Positions 1 to 14,503 of a stretch of 64,000 bases of DNA are shown here, piece after piece (position 1 is the first letter of the stretch; every line of letters begins with the position of its first letter). The notes beneath the pieces were generated by a model that searched no databases, was not told where the DNA came from, and saw only the letters and a program-made list of their open reading frames with translations. The stretch comes from Planoprotostelium fungivorum (Eukaryota > Evosea > Variosea > Cavosteliida > Cavosteliaceae): NCBI GenBank assembly GCA_003024175.1, contig MDYQ01000176.1:23960-87959 (forward strand), given 5' to 3'. The position numbers were made by a program, and so were the translations under genes.

Positions 1-3000
1 GTTACAGCTCGCCTCCTCCGCCTTCACCAACGCTGCATAGTCCTGCGCCGTACCACAGTAACACTCCGCACCGTATTCCATACCGGCCACGCCGTATCCC
101 GCCCTCTCGCACAGCAGAGTGCAAGCGGCGGCGTCGTTCGTGTTGCCTCCCGGGGCCGTGTAAGACAGAGCTCTCCTTCCGTTGGCCTCGTTGTAACATG
201 CATCGTAAACCCATCTACCAACGGTGGGTGTCTGCTTGCCGTAACGTTCGGCGTTGTAGAAGACAGATCCAACGGCTGAAGGGGTGAGAAGGGTGGTAGA
301 GAAAATCGAGTGAAATCTCACCGGGTGCTCCACAGATCTGCCCACCGTTCCCAGCGCAGGCTTGGTTGCAGCGCGCCTCCGGTATGTTACCGGTAGGTAA
401 CACTTGACCACACCAGCACTCTCTGCCGTACTGTGTGGCCGCCACAGAATAAAACTGATTAAAACACGTGTTCAGACAGACACCGTCGTCCATCGTGTCG
501 GCGGAGTAGACGTTCTGCAGTTTCCAGCCCGGAGAATTTCCCGCCGAAAAACACCCGATGTAACGGTATCGGGGGGTTACGCCGTCGCTTCCCAGGGGGC
601 CCACGGTGGGAGATACGATGGTACCGTTGGCAACGAAGACTGTTCCTCTGAACGTGTCGGAGTTTCCGTTGAACGTCCAAGTCATTTGAGACGAGTAAGA
701 TGGTACGTTGACCTGAGATATCGGTGCGGTGAAGTAGATGAGGCTAGTGACAGCCTGCCCGTACGTAACTTGCGTACCCTCCCCGATATCCCCGATATTC
801 TGAGGGTAGACGATGCTGGTGGGAAAAGATTTCGAGCGGGAGATGATGAGAGTCGAGGGACCGTAATTACGTATGGAGAAAGTACGGCTGATGGAGGTAC
901 CACAGGTCACGTGACCAAAGTCCATGAAGGTAGAATTGATGAAAGTACCGTCTGATATCTGCACTTGCAATACTTCCCTGGGCGGTTGGGCTGATGTACC
1001 GGTGAGGAGTAAGGTGGCAATGTTTCCGTTGGTGTAGATCGTTACGTAACAAGCGTAACTACCGTCTCGTTGGGGGTTGAAATTGAATTGGACTCCCTGG
1101 GAAGCTCCACCGGGAAGCGTGGAGTAGATTGGGGGGAGGTAGAGAGTGAAGGGAGAGCAATCGTTAGTGGATGGGCCGTTGAAAGAGGCATTCGACATGG
1201 TGTAGCCGGTGATGTTGAGCGTCTGATGATCTTCATCAGTTTATGTGATGATGATCGAGGGACGAACGATCGTTGTGATGAGATGAAGTGGATGAAGTGA
1301 TGATGATTCTGGTCGTGATGATGCCGATCGCGATGATGCTGATCGCGATGATGATCGTGAAACACTTCACCTGCAGTCCCAAATTCTTAAAGGTAGAAGA
1401 AGAAGTCACTCCATTCATCGTATCAACCGATCCCGTGATCAACCCTCCAAAGTTGATACCGGCAGGCAAAAGCTGCAGGAGAGGTTTCCTTGAAATTCCG
1501 TTTCCCCTTACGTTGATCATGACGGTGGAAGAAAAAGTCTGAGGCTGCCCGGACAGTGTAAGAGTGATGGCTGATGCCGTAGAACCAATCTTGGAAGGAT
1601 GCCACGTCACGTTGAAGCGGAAGGATGGAGAATCAGCCGTGAGGGGTACGGTGGGTACGTACGTACCGTCCACGGAGAAATCGGAATTACCCGACGTAAC
1701 CGAGGTGATGGTAACGGGCACGATGGCGGAGCACGTGACTTGTAGGATGGAGAGAGACTCAGAAGAGATTTGGTTACCAAAGTCGTTGGAGGTAGGATCA
1801 CAGTTGAGCGCCAAGTTAGTCGGGGAGCCGTAAGCTACGATGCGGCCGTCTGAACCGGCGGTGTAGACCTTTTGAACCGTCAGCATCTTCCTTCCGATCA
1901 TGATGATGATCGTGACAATCATGATGATGATCGTGATCGCGATGTGTGATCGAGATCATCAAGAGATCTCACCCTTCCATCACCGAACGCCGGCCTCTGA
2001 AACTTTCCATTTCCGATCGCCGAGAAGAAGAGCGGCGTCATGACACCATCCCCGTTCGGTACCGCATTGTACGCTCTCAGAGCTGGACCCTCCACATCCG
2101 TCAGCCACAAAATGGCCGTTCCCGGCTTCCCCCCCAAGCTAGTGATGACTGGAGCCCCGGTACCCTGCCGACCGGCCGCAGCTTCCGGCGTCATACCGGC
2201 CTGGGAAAATACCGCCTGGCCGGTATTTCCCACGGAAAACGAATAAGCCGTCGTCTTCTGTCCCACGGGAGTGAGGTAGACGTAACCTCCTTCGTTGGGG
2301 TACGCAGCGATGGAGCCGAACATGGAGCCAGAGGGTACGATGGTGGTGATGACGTCATCACTCTTCCCTGGACCGTTGAGGAACCCGCCCAAATTGTCGG
2401 CGTTCACGACGTACACGATGGGGTTTTTCCCGCCCAAAATTCCCAGCCGCCGAGCCGTGGGAGTGTGAAAGGTGGAGGGAGGTAAGAGGTGCAAGTGACT
2501 GCTGCCGAGATCACGATCACCGGCGTCTAATGACGCCTGATCGTGGACCGTGAAGAAGTCTTGCAGCTCTGCCGTACCGTTCGGATGGGTCAACCAATTG
2601 AGACAAGACTCTCCCAGGGCTGATGGAGGGGTTTTCCCGGGAATCGGGACCGTTCCCAGGTTTCCGTTATTACCGTTACCCGTCACGGCGAAGATGCGAA
2701 CACCATCATCGGTTACGATGGCGTTGCCTGAGCCCCACAGACCAGCACCAAAGGGAGAGGATTGACCGGGTGGAGTGTCTCTGTCTGAATCGGTCGACAG
2801 ACGAGATGCGATGCGACCGGAATGCATGTCGATGCCGATGAGCCATCCGGTGTAATTATCGGCGGAGCTGCGATGAGATCAGATGATTGGACATTGATTG
2901 ATGATTAGAGATGGAGGTACCAATGAGAGGCGAAACCGGCGTAGATGACATCGTTGTTCATGCGAAGGAGTCCGGGTCGTTGGTGATGTTTGCCCGACTC

Positions 3001-3711
3001 GAAGTAATAGCTGTGATGATGTATGAGATGTGTGATTCAGACAGGTGGCATTACGATGTGATGTCTTCTCACTTTGAATTCTCTGCTTTTCCTCTGTCGG
3101 GTGCTTCTGTTCCATCGATGGCCACGGGAAATCCAGTTACCTCGGCCAGATCGCTCTGATTGATTCGAATCGCATGGAAGTAGTACCTTCCATTCGATTT
3201 TCCACTGGTGGTGCCGGCCGCGTATGTCTTTGCATAAAAGTACATGATGGAGGTGTCTGGATCGATCACTGGGGTGCCGCTGACACCGATCCAAGGAGAG
3301 AGATCATTACAGTCACTGTCCTTCGCTGCAAACGGAAGGTGAACCTGTCGGGAGGCGATCTGTGTCCCATTGACGGCGTCTAAGAGGTAGATGGTGTTGG
3401 ATTCGGAGATCACAATGACCATCTGTCGCTGACCCGGCGGAGTGTAGACCTACGACAAAAGTGAGAAGGAGATGGAGGAGAGGAGAGCTCACGAGAGGAT
3501 GAGCATAGAATTGTTCGTCTTGACCGAGATAAGAGAAGTGTTTCTGCCAGATGCTGCCAAATGTATCACCACCCACGATGGATGGATCCATGTTGTGACC
3601 TTCCACATAGTTCGCGCCGGTTCTGTCACTGCCTCCGTCGTTGATCCAATCGGTTGGATCCAAAGAGGAAGCCACCGCGATGAAAGCGATGAAGATCAGC
3701 TTCAGTTGCAT
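1..3711 (-). CDS. secreted PQQ-propeller and WSC-domain protein, C-terminus beyond window
   Basis: The start at 3711 opens a hydrophobic signal peptide (MQLKLIFIAFIAVASS), so the protein is probably secreted. The first half is a quinoprotein-like beta-propeller: 'RPGLLRMNNDVIYAGFASHC' followed by DNYTGW matches the SHC-D motif of PQQ-repeat proteins, although no cofactor can be inferred. Then come Ig-like, all-beta segments of the type found in choice-of-anchor modules (about 1000-1900). The end carries two Cys-rich WSC modules: the first at about 350-590 (YIGCF...CWCG...C...CGAPG), the second at about 1-270 (YNEANGRRAL...ECYCG). WSC modules usually bind carbohydrate. Several introns are visible, for example 276-321 and 1223-1370. 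The longer ones are filled with GATGATC repeats. The reading frame is still open at the left edge. Confidence 0.75.
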
Positions 3712-4115
3712 GCCGCCTGATCAATAAAGAAGGTGAAGAGGAATGCTTCGGACCGATCGGAACGTCTTCTGAGGGTCTTCTCAATGTTAGAAATCGATAG
3801 AGGTAACGTCTGTGTCAAAAAGTTGTCACTGTCTCCATTATGCGATTTATGTGCAACAGGCGTGGTGCCTGAGCTTGACGGACATATCGTAGGTTCTCAT
3901 TATGAACAAGCTTTGAAAAGAGTCGAGGCTGGTGGTATAGAGCTACAGGGTTGTATCATCATGAAGAAGGATCATGATCTTCATCTTATCGAGATGAAGG
4001 TGATTCTAAAATGCAGTAAAAAATTAGATTTTGTAGATAGAACACTTTCAGAGAATTCACGTTCCGGAACACAGACAGCAATGATGTGTGATGCACAGAA
4101 ACCAGAAGACACAAC
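3712..4115. other. intergenic, divergent promoters
   Basis: This stretch lies between the secreted PQQ/WSC gene and the PB1 gene, which diverge. An open frame of 128 codons on the plus strand runs through it into the PB1 start, but it has no recognisable domain and unconvincing composition, so it is not called as a gene. Confidence 0.4.
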
Positions 4116-4703
4116 ATGAGCGACAGTCAAGCAACACACATAGACATCAAAGCATACTGGGGTGCGGATATTCGTAGAGATAGACCACCCAGAGATCTTC
4201 CATTTTCTGCCCTGGCCACACGTATCTCTTCCCTCTTCCACAGAACCGCAGGGGAAGGAGAAGAGCTTCGTTTCAGATACATGGACGATGAAGGAGATTG
4301 GATCGACATCAGCACCGAGAGAGAATGGAGGACAGCAGTGGATCAGATCAACAAGATCTTACGTCTCGTCATCTCTCCCCAGCCCATCCAAACAATCGTA
4401 CAATTCGCAGACGAACATGAAGGAAATCACATTGCACTCGATTCCAATCCAACCGAGATCGAGAAGACGCAGGACGATGTCACATCGAAAGAAGAGAAGA
4501 CGGAGACACGAATTGGAGGATCCAGCCGACACCGATGTCTCACTGCGGATTACTGCGGAAGAATGCCCGGTGCATGGGAGGAGAGAGACGATCACTCCTT
4601 CATTGACGGCGGTTGTGACGGGAGGTGGAGGGGTGGACTTAAGAACCTCCAATGCAAGAAGTCCCACGCTCATTATCGAGCATTCAAGACACCGTGCCTG
4701 TAG
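4116..4703 (+). CDS. PB1-domain protein, 3' structure uncertain
   Basis: Residues 10-90 read as a PB1 domain: a basic first strand (IKAYWGADIRRDRPP) leads to the acidic OPCA-type stretch with YMDDEGDWIDISTEREW. PB1 domains join scaffold, kinase and autophagy-receptor proteins head to tail. After about residue 130 the frame shown may not be right. The frame one base on reads ELEDPADTDVSLRITAEECP, which looks more protein-like, so one or two short introns probably change the frame around 4480-4660, and the true end may lie a little further downstream. No ZZ, UBA or kinase domain could be attached with confidence. Confidence 0.5.
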   Translation: MSDSQATHIDIKAYWGADIRRDRPPRDLPFSALATRISSLFHRTAGEGEELRFRYMDDEGDWIDISTEREWRTAVDQINKILRLVISPQPIQTIVQFADEHEGNHIALDSNPTEIEKTQDDVTSKEEKTETRIGGSSRHRCLTADYCGRMPGAWEERDDHSFIDGGCDGRWRGGLKNLQCKKSHAHYRAFKTPCL

Positions 4704-5095
4704 ATAAAGAAGAGAATTGTTTATTACCATTGTTCATCTCGTTTACAATCATTACGGCAGCATCGTGACAATCGATCACCATGGCAAGCGCTAACGTAAA
4801 CGACGCACGTTTCATTCAGACGGAGAACGATAGACAGAAGAACGATATAGAGGGTAGAGATACTTCCGTGACGACACAAGATCATATCGATAGAACGAAG
4901 ACAGAAAGGGCTGAGCTAGAAGCTCCGACGAATTATCTCGTGGAGAGGTTGCAATTATTTCCTCCTCCATCGAGACCACCTTCCATACTGCTCGCATACC
5001 TGTCCCCTTGGACTCGAGATCGCGTAGGTGATTAGACGTCACCTCTTCTTTCCATCTGCAATCACATTATCCTCTGGAGTAGACGTTCGATTGAC

Positions 5096-5732
5096 ATGAT
5101 AACAGGTCTACTTAGTTTGGGGAGAGGAGTCAATTGGGCAGGTGCTATCTCTTGGCAAGACGTTTTAGACGGTGGTAATGACATTGCACTGCTATTGCAA
5201 TCCACTCCGTTCGAGGTGTTGTGGCCACTATCGATTGATGACATTGACACGAGCGAGGTGGCTTTGAAAGATATCCAGTGGCTTGGATTCAACAAATTTG
5301 ATGAGGAGATGATGATGGCCTGTGCACAGCTACCAAACCTAAAGAAGATGCAATTTTGGTTCGTGTGGATCGATCGCGATGATGAAATCGGTGAGCCATC
5401 GTATCATCACGATCGTCATGATGAACTGTCGTGCAGGTTTTGGAGGTTGGAAGTTGCACGACATACGATTGTTGAGCGATGAAGAGAGAAAACAGATGAG
5501 ATGGTACGCCTCCATCTCTGATGCAGAACGAGATCAACACGAGGGGATCGACAACACATCATCCGATGAGACGACGAGAGATGAAGGAGGACAGGACGAG
5601 AGAGAGAAGAGGGACACAGGAGGGAGAGAGGCCATCATTAGACACATACAGAGGACGGTGGAAGAGTTGAGAGGCCTCGCGAGCTCCTTTGGCATCGGAG
5701 AGAAAGAATTTGTAGAGATATTGAAACGATGA
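5096..5732 (+). CDS. hypothetical acidic protein, start uncertain
   Basis: Two open frames join through a clear intron (donor after GATGAAATCG near 5390, acceptor GTGCAG near 5433), giving DEIGFGGWKLHDIRLLSDEE across the junction. The first part (LKDIQWLGFN...MACAQLPNLKKMQFWF) resembles the leucine-rich segments that follow F-boxes in amoebozoan proteins, but no F-box is visible. The second part is highly charged and ends in a helix (RTVEELRGLASSFGIGEKEF). The upstream frame 4781-5035 may be an earlier exon, but no phase-correct splice was found. The family is unrecognised. Confidence 0.4.
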
Positions 5733-5880
5733 ATGAGATCGTGTCTTCATTTTCGTCACATCATCTCAATCGACAGTCATCAGACGCAGAAACAACATGA
5801 ATCATCACCCACATCAGACACAAACATCCAACATCACATGGGACACCCAACACCGTCATCGATACCATTTATAGACATCC

Positions 5881-8076
5881 TTAGACTCGTCCGACAGCAG
5901 CGGGGGTGGTGTCCTTGGTGTTGGACAGAGTGGCAGAGTTGCCCTCCACGCCGACGTGTGCGTCGGTCTTGGGCTGGGGCTTGTGGCGAACGGCGCGGTT
6001 CATTCTGTCGCTGAGAGAGTTTCCAACGTTCGAGAGTCCGTCGGCAACGGCAGACTCGATGCGGCTCCTACCCTGGGTCAGCCTCCATCTACAACGTTGT
6101 AGACTCACCTCATCTGGCCGGCGAACAGCTTCGTGGCGATCTTGTCGAGAATGGAGTGCTTGGCGCGGACTACGTGGACGTTGAGGTTTCCAATGTCGCA
6201 CGTTGCCTTTCTAAAGTTGACAGTGAGGGGACGCTTGTTCGAGGTGGACAGCTCCCAGACGATCTTGATGGAGGCACCGGGGGCCAAGACGGCGACGTCT
6301 ACAACGCCCTCGTCTTCGATCTTGGGCAGCTTCTTTCTGAGGTAGTAGAAGTTTACGTTCTTCATGGTGGCGGTGATGTTGGTGAGCTTCAGCTTCAGGC
6401 GGGTGACCATCTGGTCTGGGGCTTCGGAGCTGAGTCCAACCTTGGCCTTGGTGTGGACGTCGAGGAAGAAGCGGTCGGGAACGAGATCAGAGGCAGATAA
6501 GACGATGTTGGACAATTCAAAGTCGTACTACAACGAGTCAGGGGGGGCGGGGGAGGGGATGACTCACCTTGGGTGTGGTGCCGTAGACACGGTTGATGGG
6601 AATGTAGTTGAATTGCTCGATGAGAATGGGTGCGAGGAGGTTCTTCAGGTGAGGGAGGGAGTTGGTCAACTGGTGGATGGAGACGTTTCCGCTCTGGTCC
6701 TGGGCGAGATCACGGAAGAGCTGAGTGAAAGAGTCCTGGACCTGAAACGTGTCATGACGATGATGAAGATGAGGATCATGAGACACTCACCTCGGTGAGA
6801 GAGGAGTCGTCGCGGACGGCGTTGAAGATGTCGCGGACTTCGTCAGCGATGGCGCGGCTCTGGTTTCTAAAGTAGGGGACGTTCATCCAGTAGACCGTTC
6901 TGTCTACGAGCTGATCCATCCTGTCGACGTATCTCTGCTCGTTCAGGAGCTGAGGGTTGATCATGGTCTCGGAGGTGAAGGCGGACCAGTCCTGGCCGAA
7001 CTGTCTGACCTCGGGGTGCTCGGTGGCGAAGCGGTAGTACTCGCGGACCAATTGAGTGAGACGGTCCAGGGTGCGGCCGCCCATGAATCTCTCGACGAGC
7101 TCGCGGACGCCGGACATGGCGTCGGAAGAGTGGTCTCCTGCCTTCTGGAGTTGGGGATCGTTCACGGCGGCCTCCTTCAGGTCGGACATGTGATCGAACA
7201 TGGTGAAGATGTTGTTCATGGCGTTTCCGTAGTTGGGCTTGGCACCGAAGCGGGTGATGAGCTGTCTCCACGAGTTGATGAGCTCTCTCTTCTCCTCGGC
7301 AGTGAGAGTGATGGTCTTGAAGTTGGGGTCGACGGCTCCGGCGGCGACGGAGGGGGCGGTGGAGGGGGCAGACATCATGGTGGTGGGGTTCAGAAGTCCC
7401 TCACCTGTCGTCCATGTTAGAATGAGATGCATCGTGTCGATTCGAACTCACCCTGTCTGGCGGTGGAAACGGCACCGTTGTTGTAGACGTTGTAAGCGGC
7501 GACGGGCTCACGAGTGAATCCGGTGTCGTATGAGTAGTACTGTCCTCCACCGAGGGCGGAGCTGACCTGGTGTCCACCGGTGTAGCCAGAGGAGACGGGG
7601 GCAGACTGGTCGTTGTTCATGCGCTGCCAGAAGAGCTTCTGGAAGGTCTGGATCTGATCGAGGAGGAGTCCTCTCATCTCTCTCGACTGAGCGAGGAGCG
7701 TGGCGAGCTCGCGGGCGACGTTGGCGAGATCGTTGCCGACCATCTTGGCCTGGCTGCGGGGGCGGATCTGAGTGTCAGCTCCGGTCTTGGCGGCATTTCT
7801 TGAAGAGAGGAGGACCTCCTGGAGCTTCTGATCGGAGTTCTTCTCGACCAAGAGGTTCTTCGTGGCCTCGAGGACTCTCTCAGTGTCTTTGGCGAGGGTC
7901 TGTCCGTGGGAATCCAAGTTGGATCCGGATTGGGATACGGACTGCTGAGCGGAGGAGAGGGTGTCCAGCATGACGGCATTGGAGGGGATGGTGCCTGAGG
8001 CGATGTTACGGGCGGTCTCCAGACCTCCAGATCCCTTGCCGAGTTCGACGGTGACCTTCGATTCTTGAGATGACAT
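5881..8076 (-). CDS. HAM1-like (DUF5923/DUF4449) TULIP-type protein
   Basis: The gene starts at 8076 (MSSQESKVTVELGKGSGG) and has five exons of about 650 residues in total. The middle exon carries a long helical region (TLTAEEKRELINSWRQLITR ... FRNQSRAIADEVRDIFNAVR) and the next a beta-rich region (INRVYGTTPK, YDFELSNIVLSASDLVPDRF, LKLTNITATMKNVNFYYLRK). This order matches fungal HAM1-like N-terminal and C-terminal domains, whose C-terminal part relates to the lipid-binding TULIP/BPI fold. A lipid-binding or membrane-contact role is therefore inferred. The last exon is short and basic. Two introns end in or contain CGTTGTAG (6084-6100 and 6529-6536). The fungal-like family assignment is from recalled pattern and was not checked by search. 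Confidence 0.6.
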
Positions 8077-8822
8077 GTTGTGTGTGTTGTGTGGGCTGTG
8101 TTAGAGGTAAAGGCGCGTGTGCGTGTGTTGGCTGTTGGTTTCGGTTTTGTTGAATCTGTTTGTGACGTTGAAGGTGGCTACGAATAACCTGTGAATAACA
8201 CGTGTGGAACTGGTGGAAATTTGCAAATCGGTGAGAAACGGCGACAGAGCTGTCGACAAAGAATGGTTTGTAATGATATTTGGGATAGAAGACACAGAAA
8301 AGACGGGAGAGAAGTTCCAATCACATGGGCAATGTGTCCTCTACCTCTGAGATGGACACATTCTGAAGAGCGAATGGATGGAGGTGAGAAGATGTTGGAT
8401 GGACGGAGATGTTTGAAATGATTGGATGATTGGGAGAGATGGGCGGAACAGAGTGGACGTAGTATGGTTTCGTACGTATCGCGACGACTTTTCTGTCGTT
8501 TTTTTTAAACGCAGTTTGGGTCGAACGATTTCCAATCACATCGATTACATTGAACACGGTATACTCAAGTCAGTATACAGCTGAATCTACGAATAAGATC
8601 AAAAGAGGGAAAATGTAGCTGGATGATCGTCCAATGAAGTCCCATCAATAGGAGTCATCAATAAATTGTCAAGCTACCCTGAATCATATAGTATTGTCTC
8701 TGATCGTCCCCTTCTCGATCGTGATCGTTTAAATCGTATCATGTTGGTGTTTGTAGACAAGTGAACCAAAGGCGGGAAAATTCAAATTTGAGGATCAGCA
8801 TCATCTGAGAGGAGGGCAAAGG
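8077..8822. other. intergenic between divergent HAM1-like and MCM7 genes
   Basis: There is no supported gene in this 746-bp stretch. It holds two nearby GTATAC hexamers (about 8560 and 8574), a T-tract near 8500, and GGCGGGAAAA at 8771-8780, 43 bp before the MCM7 start codon. The last motif resembles an E2F site but also resembles a motif found inside many introns of this window. Confidence 0.5.
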
Positions 8823-11881
<3,059 letters not shown>

Positions 11882-12168
11882 TCTATAAAAGAGGCTGTTG
11901 TGTTCATCATTCAATAGGCAACATCACCGGCGGGAATGCAATCACTAATGATTACATTACATGTTCTGTAATCATCCTAGATGAGATCCACAATACCTGG
12001 AGATACGATTCGTTATAGACGTCGTAGAATGAAGAGCAGCTGTTGAGAAGGATTTATGAGGGACACACACGTGAATGAGGACCTGTCAAGGGGAGACGTA
12101 TATGAAAACTCCACCAAGAAACAGTCACACCCGATCATCACGAAACCACGAAACCAGCACCACCACAA

Positions 12169-13109
12169 ATGTCTAAGGAAGAGATTCCCCTGTTAGAGAA
12201 GGTGCGATCCACTTATAGGTTCGATAGCTCAACTCGAATGGACAGAATGATGTCGAGAGGGAAGAAGAATTTGGATGGATCTATTCACGTACAGAATTGA
12301 CGGACGCACGACTGTGGAGAGCCACTCTGGCCGAGCTCATGGGCACATTTCTGCTCGTGGTCGTCAGTATCATCTCCAATCTGCTTCATCACGACGATAT
12401 AATGACGAGAGCTGCTATGATGGGATTGATCAACATCTGTGTGGTGAGTTCGAATCCGCATCATACGGCATCTCATGATGATCCTTTATCAGGTGTTCAC
12501 CTTCGAAGAGATCTCTGGAGCCCAACTCAGCCCTCCCGTCTCCTGGGGAACGTTTTTGGCGGGAAAACAGAGTCTACTCCGTGCAGTCGTCTTCACATTG
12601 ACTCAGATGCTGGCTGCCGTCTTAGCCGTCCCCGCAGTCATGGCTCTCGTCACCCCAGATCTTCGGCACGATGACGAATACAAATTGGGAGCCACGATGC
12701 TACAGGGCATCTCTCCGGCGAGAGGTCTTCTGGTCGAGAGTGCCATCACCTTCTTCTTCATCTTTGTGGATTTCTCCCTCACATTGAACCCCGTCCAACC
12801 GATCATCGTGACGAAACTGGCGGCACCTTTTGTCATCAGCAGCGTCATGTCCATCAATACCTTCTACGCTCTGAATCTCACCGGAGGTGCAATGATTGTT
12901 CGATGATAATCATCTGACATCAGACAGCATGCAGTAATCCTGCGAGATCGTTTGGGTCTGCAGTTTGGTCTGGGTATTGGAAGGACCACTGGGTCTATTG
13001 GCTGGCTGGCTTCCTGGGCTCTTCTGTAGCAACTCTTCTCTTTCGAGCGTTCGTCCATGGGAATGATAACAAGACCAGTTCGAGCCAAGGGAGCATCAAC
13101 AATAAATGA
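12169..13109 (+). CDS. aquaporin/MIP-family channel with altered first NPA box
   Basis: The start ATG at 12169 gives MSKEEIPLLEK. A 44-bp intron leads to NDVEREEEFGWIYSRTELTD and then the first membrane helix (RATLAELMGTFLLVVV). Two further introns lie near 12444-12493 and 12886-12929. The spliced protein has six hydrophobic segments. The second pore motif is normal (CSNPARSFGSAVWSG, with the selectivity-filter Arg). The first is GAQLSPPVSWG, so Asn-Pro-Ala is replaced by Ser-Pro-Pro. The C-terminus is short and polar (NKTSSSQGSINNK). It is probably a water or small-solute channel in the plasma or contractile-vacuole membrane. Substrate is uncertain because of the first box. Confidence 0.85.
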
Positions 13110-13449
13110 ACAGATATCAAATAATTGCTGAAGAGATTCGATGTAGAATGACGACTTGATGTGGGAGACAATGTATGTATGACAAAGATCTACTTCGGAT
13201 GAAACGATCGATGTTCTTTCGTGACGGAGAAAATATATATCTACAACGTCTATTTATCAAATATATATATAATTGGCTGTTGTAGAACGGACACCCACAC
13301 GGGAAGGGAACGATGTACTTCCCAAATACGCATTACAAGACGGACTTGGAGTACGTACACGGTGCACCCACGCGTTGGCTATGTGACGTCACACTACGCG
13401 GAGAGTCTTTAACCCTGTCCTTCGTTTGCGAATACGTCGGGTAGAATGA
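13110..13449. other. AT-rich intergenic stretch
   Basis: No gene was recognised. It contains TA-dinucleotide runs (about 13232-13272) downstream of the aquaporin. Missing 5' coding sequence of the following broken gene could lie here, because that frame starts after an in-frame TAG. Confidence 0.4.
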
Positions 13450-14298
13450 AATCCTCGCTTGGAATCATTCTCACAGAGGGAATTCGATCAGAGGAGGATA
13501 CGACAGAGAGAACGACAGACTCATATATGATGATCCATCCAAGAGACTACCCCAGGGACACGATGATCAGGTCATTGCACACTGCCGCGAAATTACCTTG
13601 GGATATCACACGACTGTAGATCGTGGGGACGATGCGATGCAGAACGGGTGAGTGATCTTCCTCCGTGCGATGCTCACAATGGGAACAGGGTACCGAAGGC
13701 GTTGTACGAGTTCAGTGGCGATCAACCCACGACCGCCGATCTGATGACATCGGCCTCTTACCAGAGTTATATTGCCTTGAAGCTCATGCACCCGGAAGCT
13801 ACTGAGACAACGATGGGCTCGTACCTCTACTTAGGACCTCACAGAGTGGGCGAACTGTTCGAACTTGCATCGTTGATTGTTCTAGGAAGGAAAGCCATAC
13901 GGCAGGGAGTGCTCTACAACCTCTTGTACAACACTCCTTGTACGGTGAAAGATGGCAAGATCGATCCCGTCGTCCGTAGAACGCAGCACCAAGTCTTTTA
14001 TAAGATGCAGCCACGATCCTTGTCTTGTATAAGAACGACAAAGTCGACGGCTGGATGATCACGAGAGGGTTCAAGGCTACGGGAGGATATATTCACGGTT
14101 CAGATGATGGTGTTGTCTCTGCGATAGGCAGATTCACATATCACTCGGATCTGGTCTTGATACCAGAGTTGAGAGGGTGGCTGATGACAGTCGGGTTCGG
14201 CATGACGCTCAAGAGGGATGACCCTTCCACCCTTGATAGAATTGGTTTACGACATCAAATACGAAGTGATTCTCATACCAGACGCCAAGCACGAATAA
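13450..14298 (+). pseudogene. broken unknown gene, two frameshifts
   Basis: One protein can be followed through three frames. It begins as EILAWNHSHRGNSIRGGYD, passes a 41-bp intron (about 13649-13689) and continues as VPKALYEFSGDQPTTAD to TQHQVFYK near 14002. There the frame breaks by one missing base in an A run and resumes as ATILVLYKNDKVDGWMITRG. At the GGG of 14215-14217 one extra base shifts it again, after which MTLPPLIELVYDIKYEVILI runs to a stop at 14296-14298. No splice sites explain either shift. No start codon is visible in the first frame. The family is not recognised. It may be a decaying gene or carry sequencing errors. Confidence 0.55.
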
Positions 14299-14503
14299 AT
14301 CTGTCGTACTGTTGGAATCCATTTGTCCTCTGCAGCTGTCACAGTGACTCCGAAGATGAAAGCATCATCCATCAGCAGTGGATGAACACAAGAGGGAATA
14401 TGAGGTGGTAGCAGGATGGTGAACCATCCTTGAATGGGATACATCATTCTCCTATATAAACTACATGATGATGCACACGTTGCAATATTTGAAAGTTTAT
14501 GCG

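Noticed and set aside
3733-4119. Plus-strand 128-codon frame as a gene
   Set aside because: No domain, poor composition and overlap with the PB1 start region.
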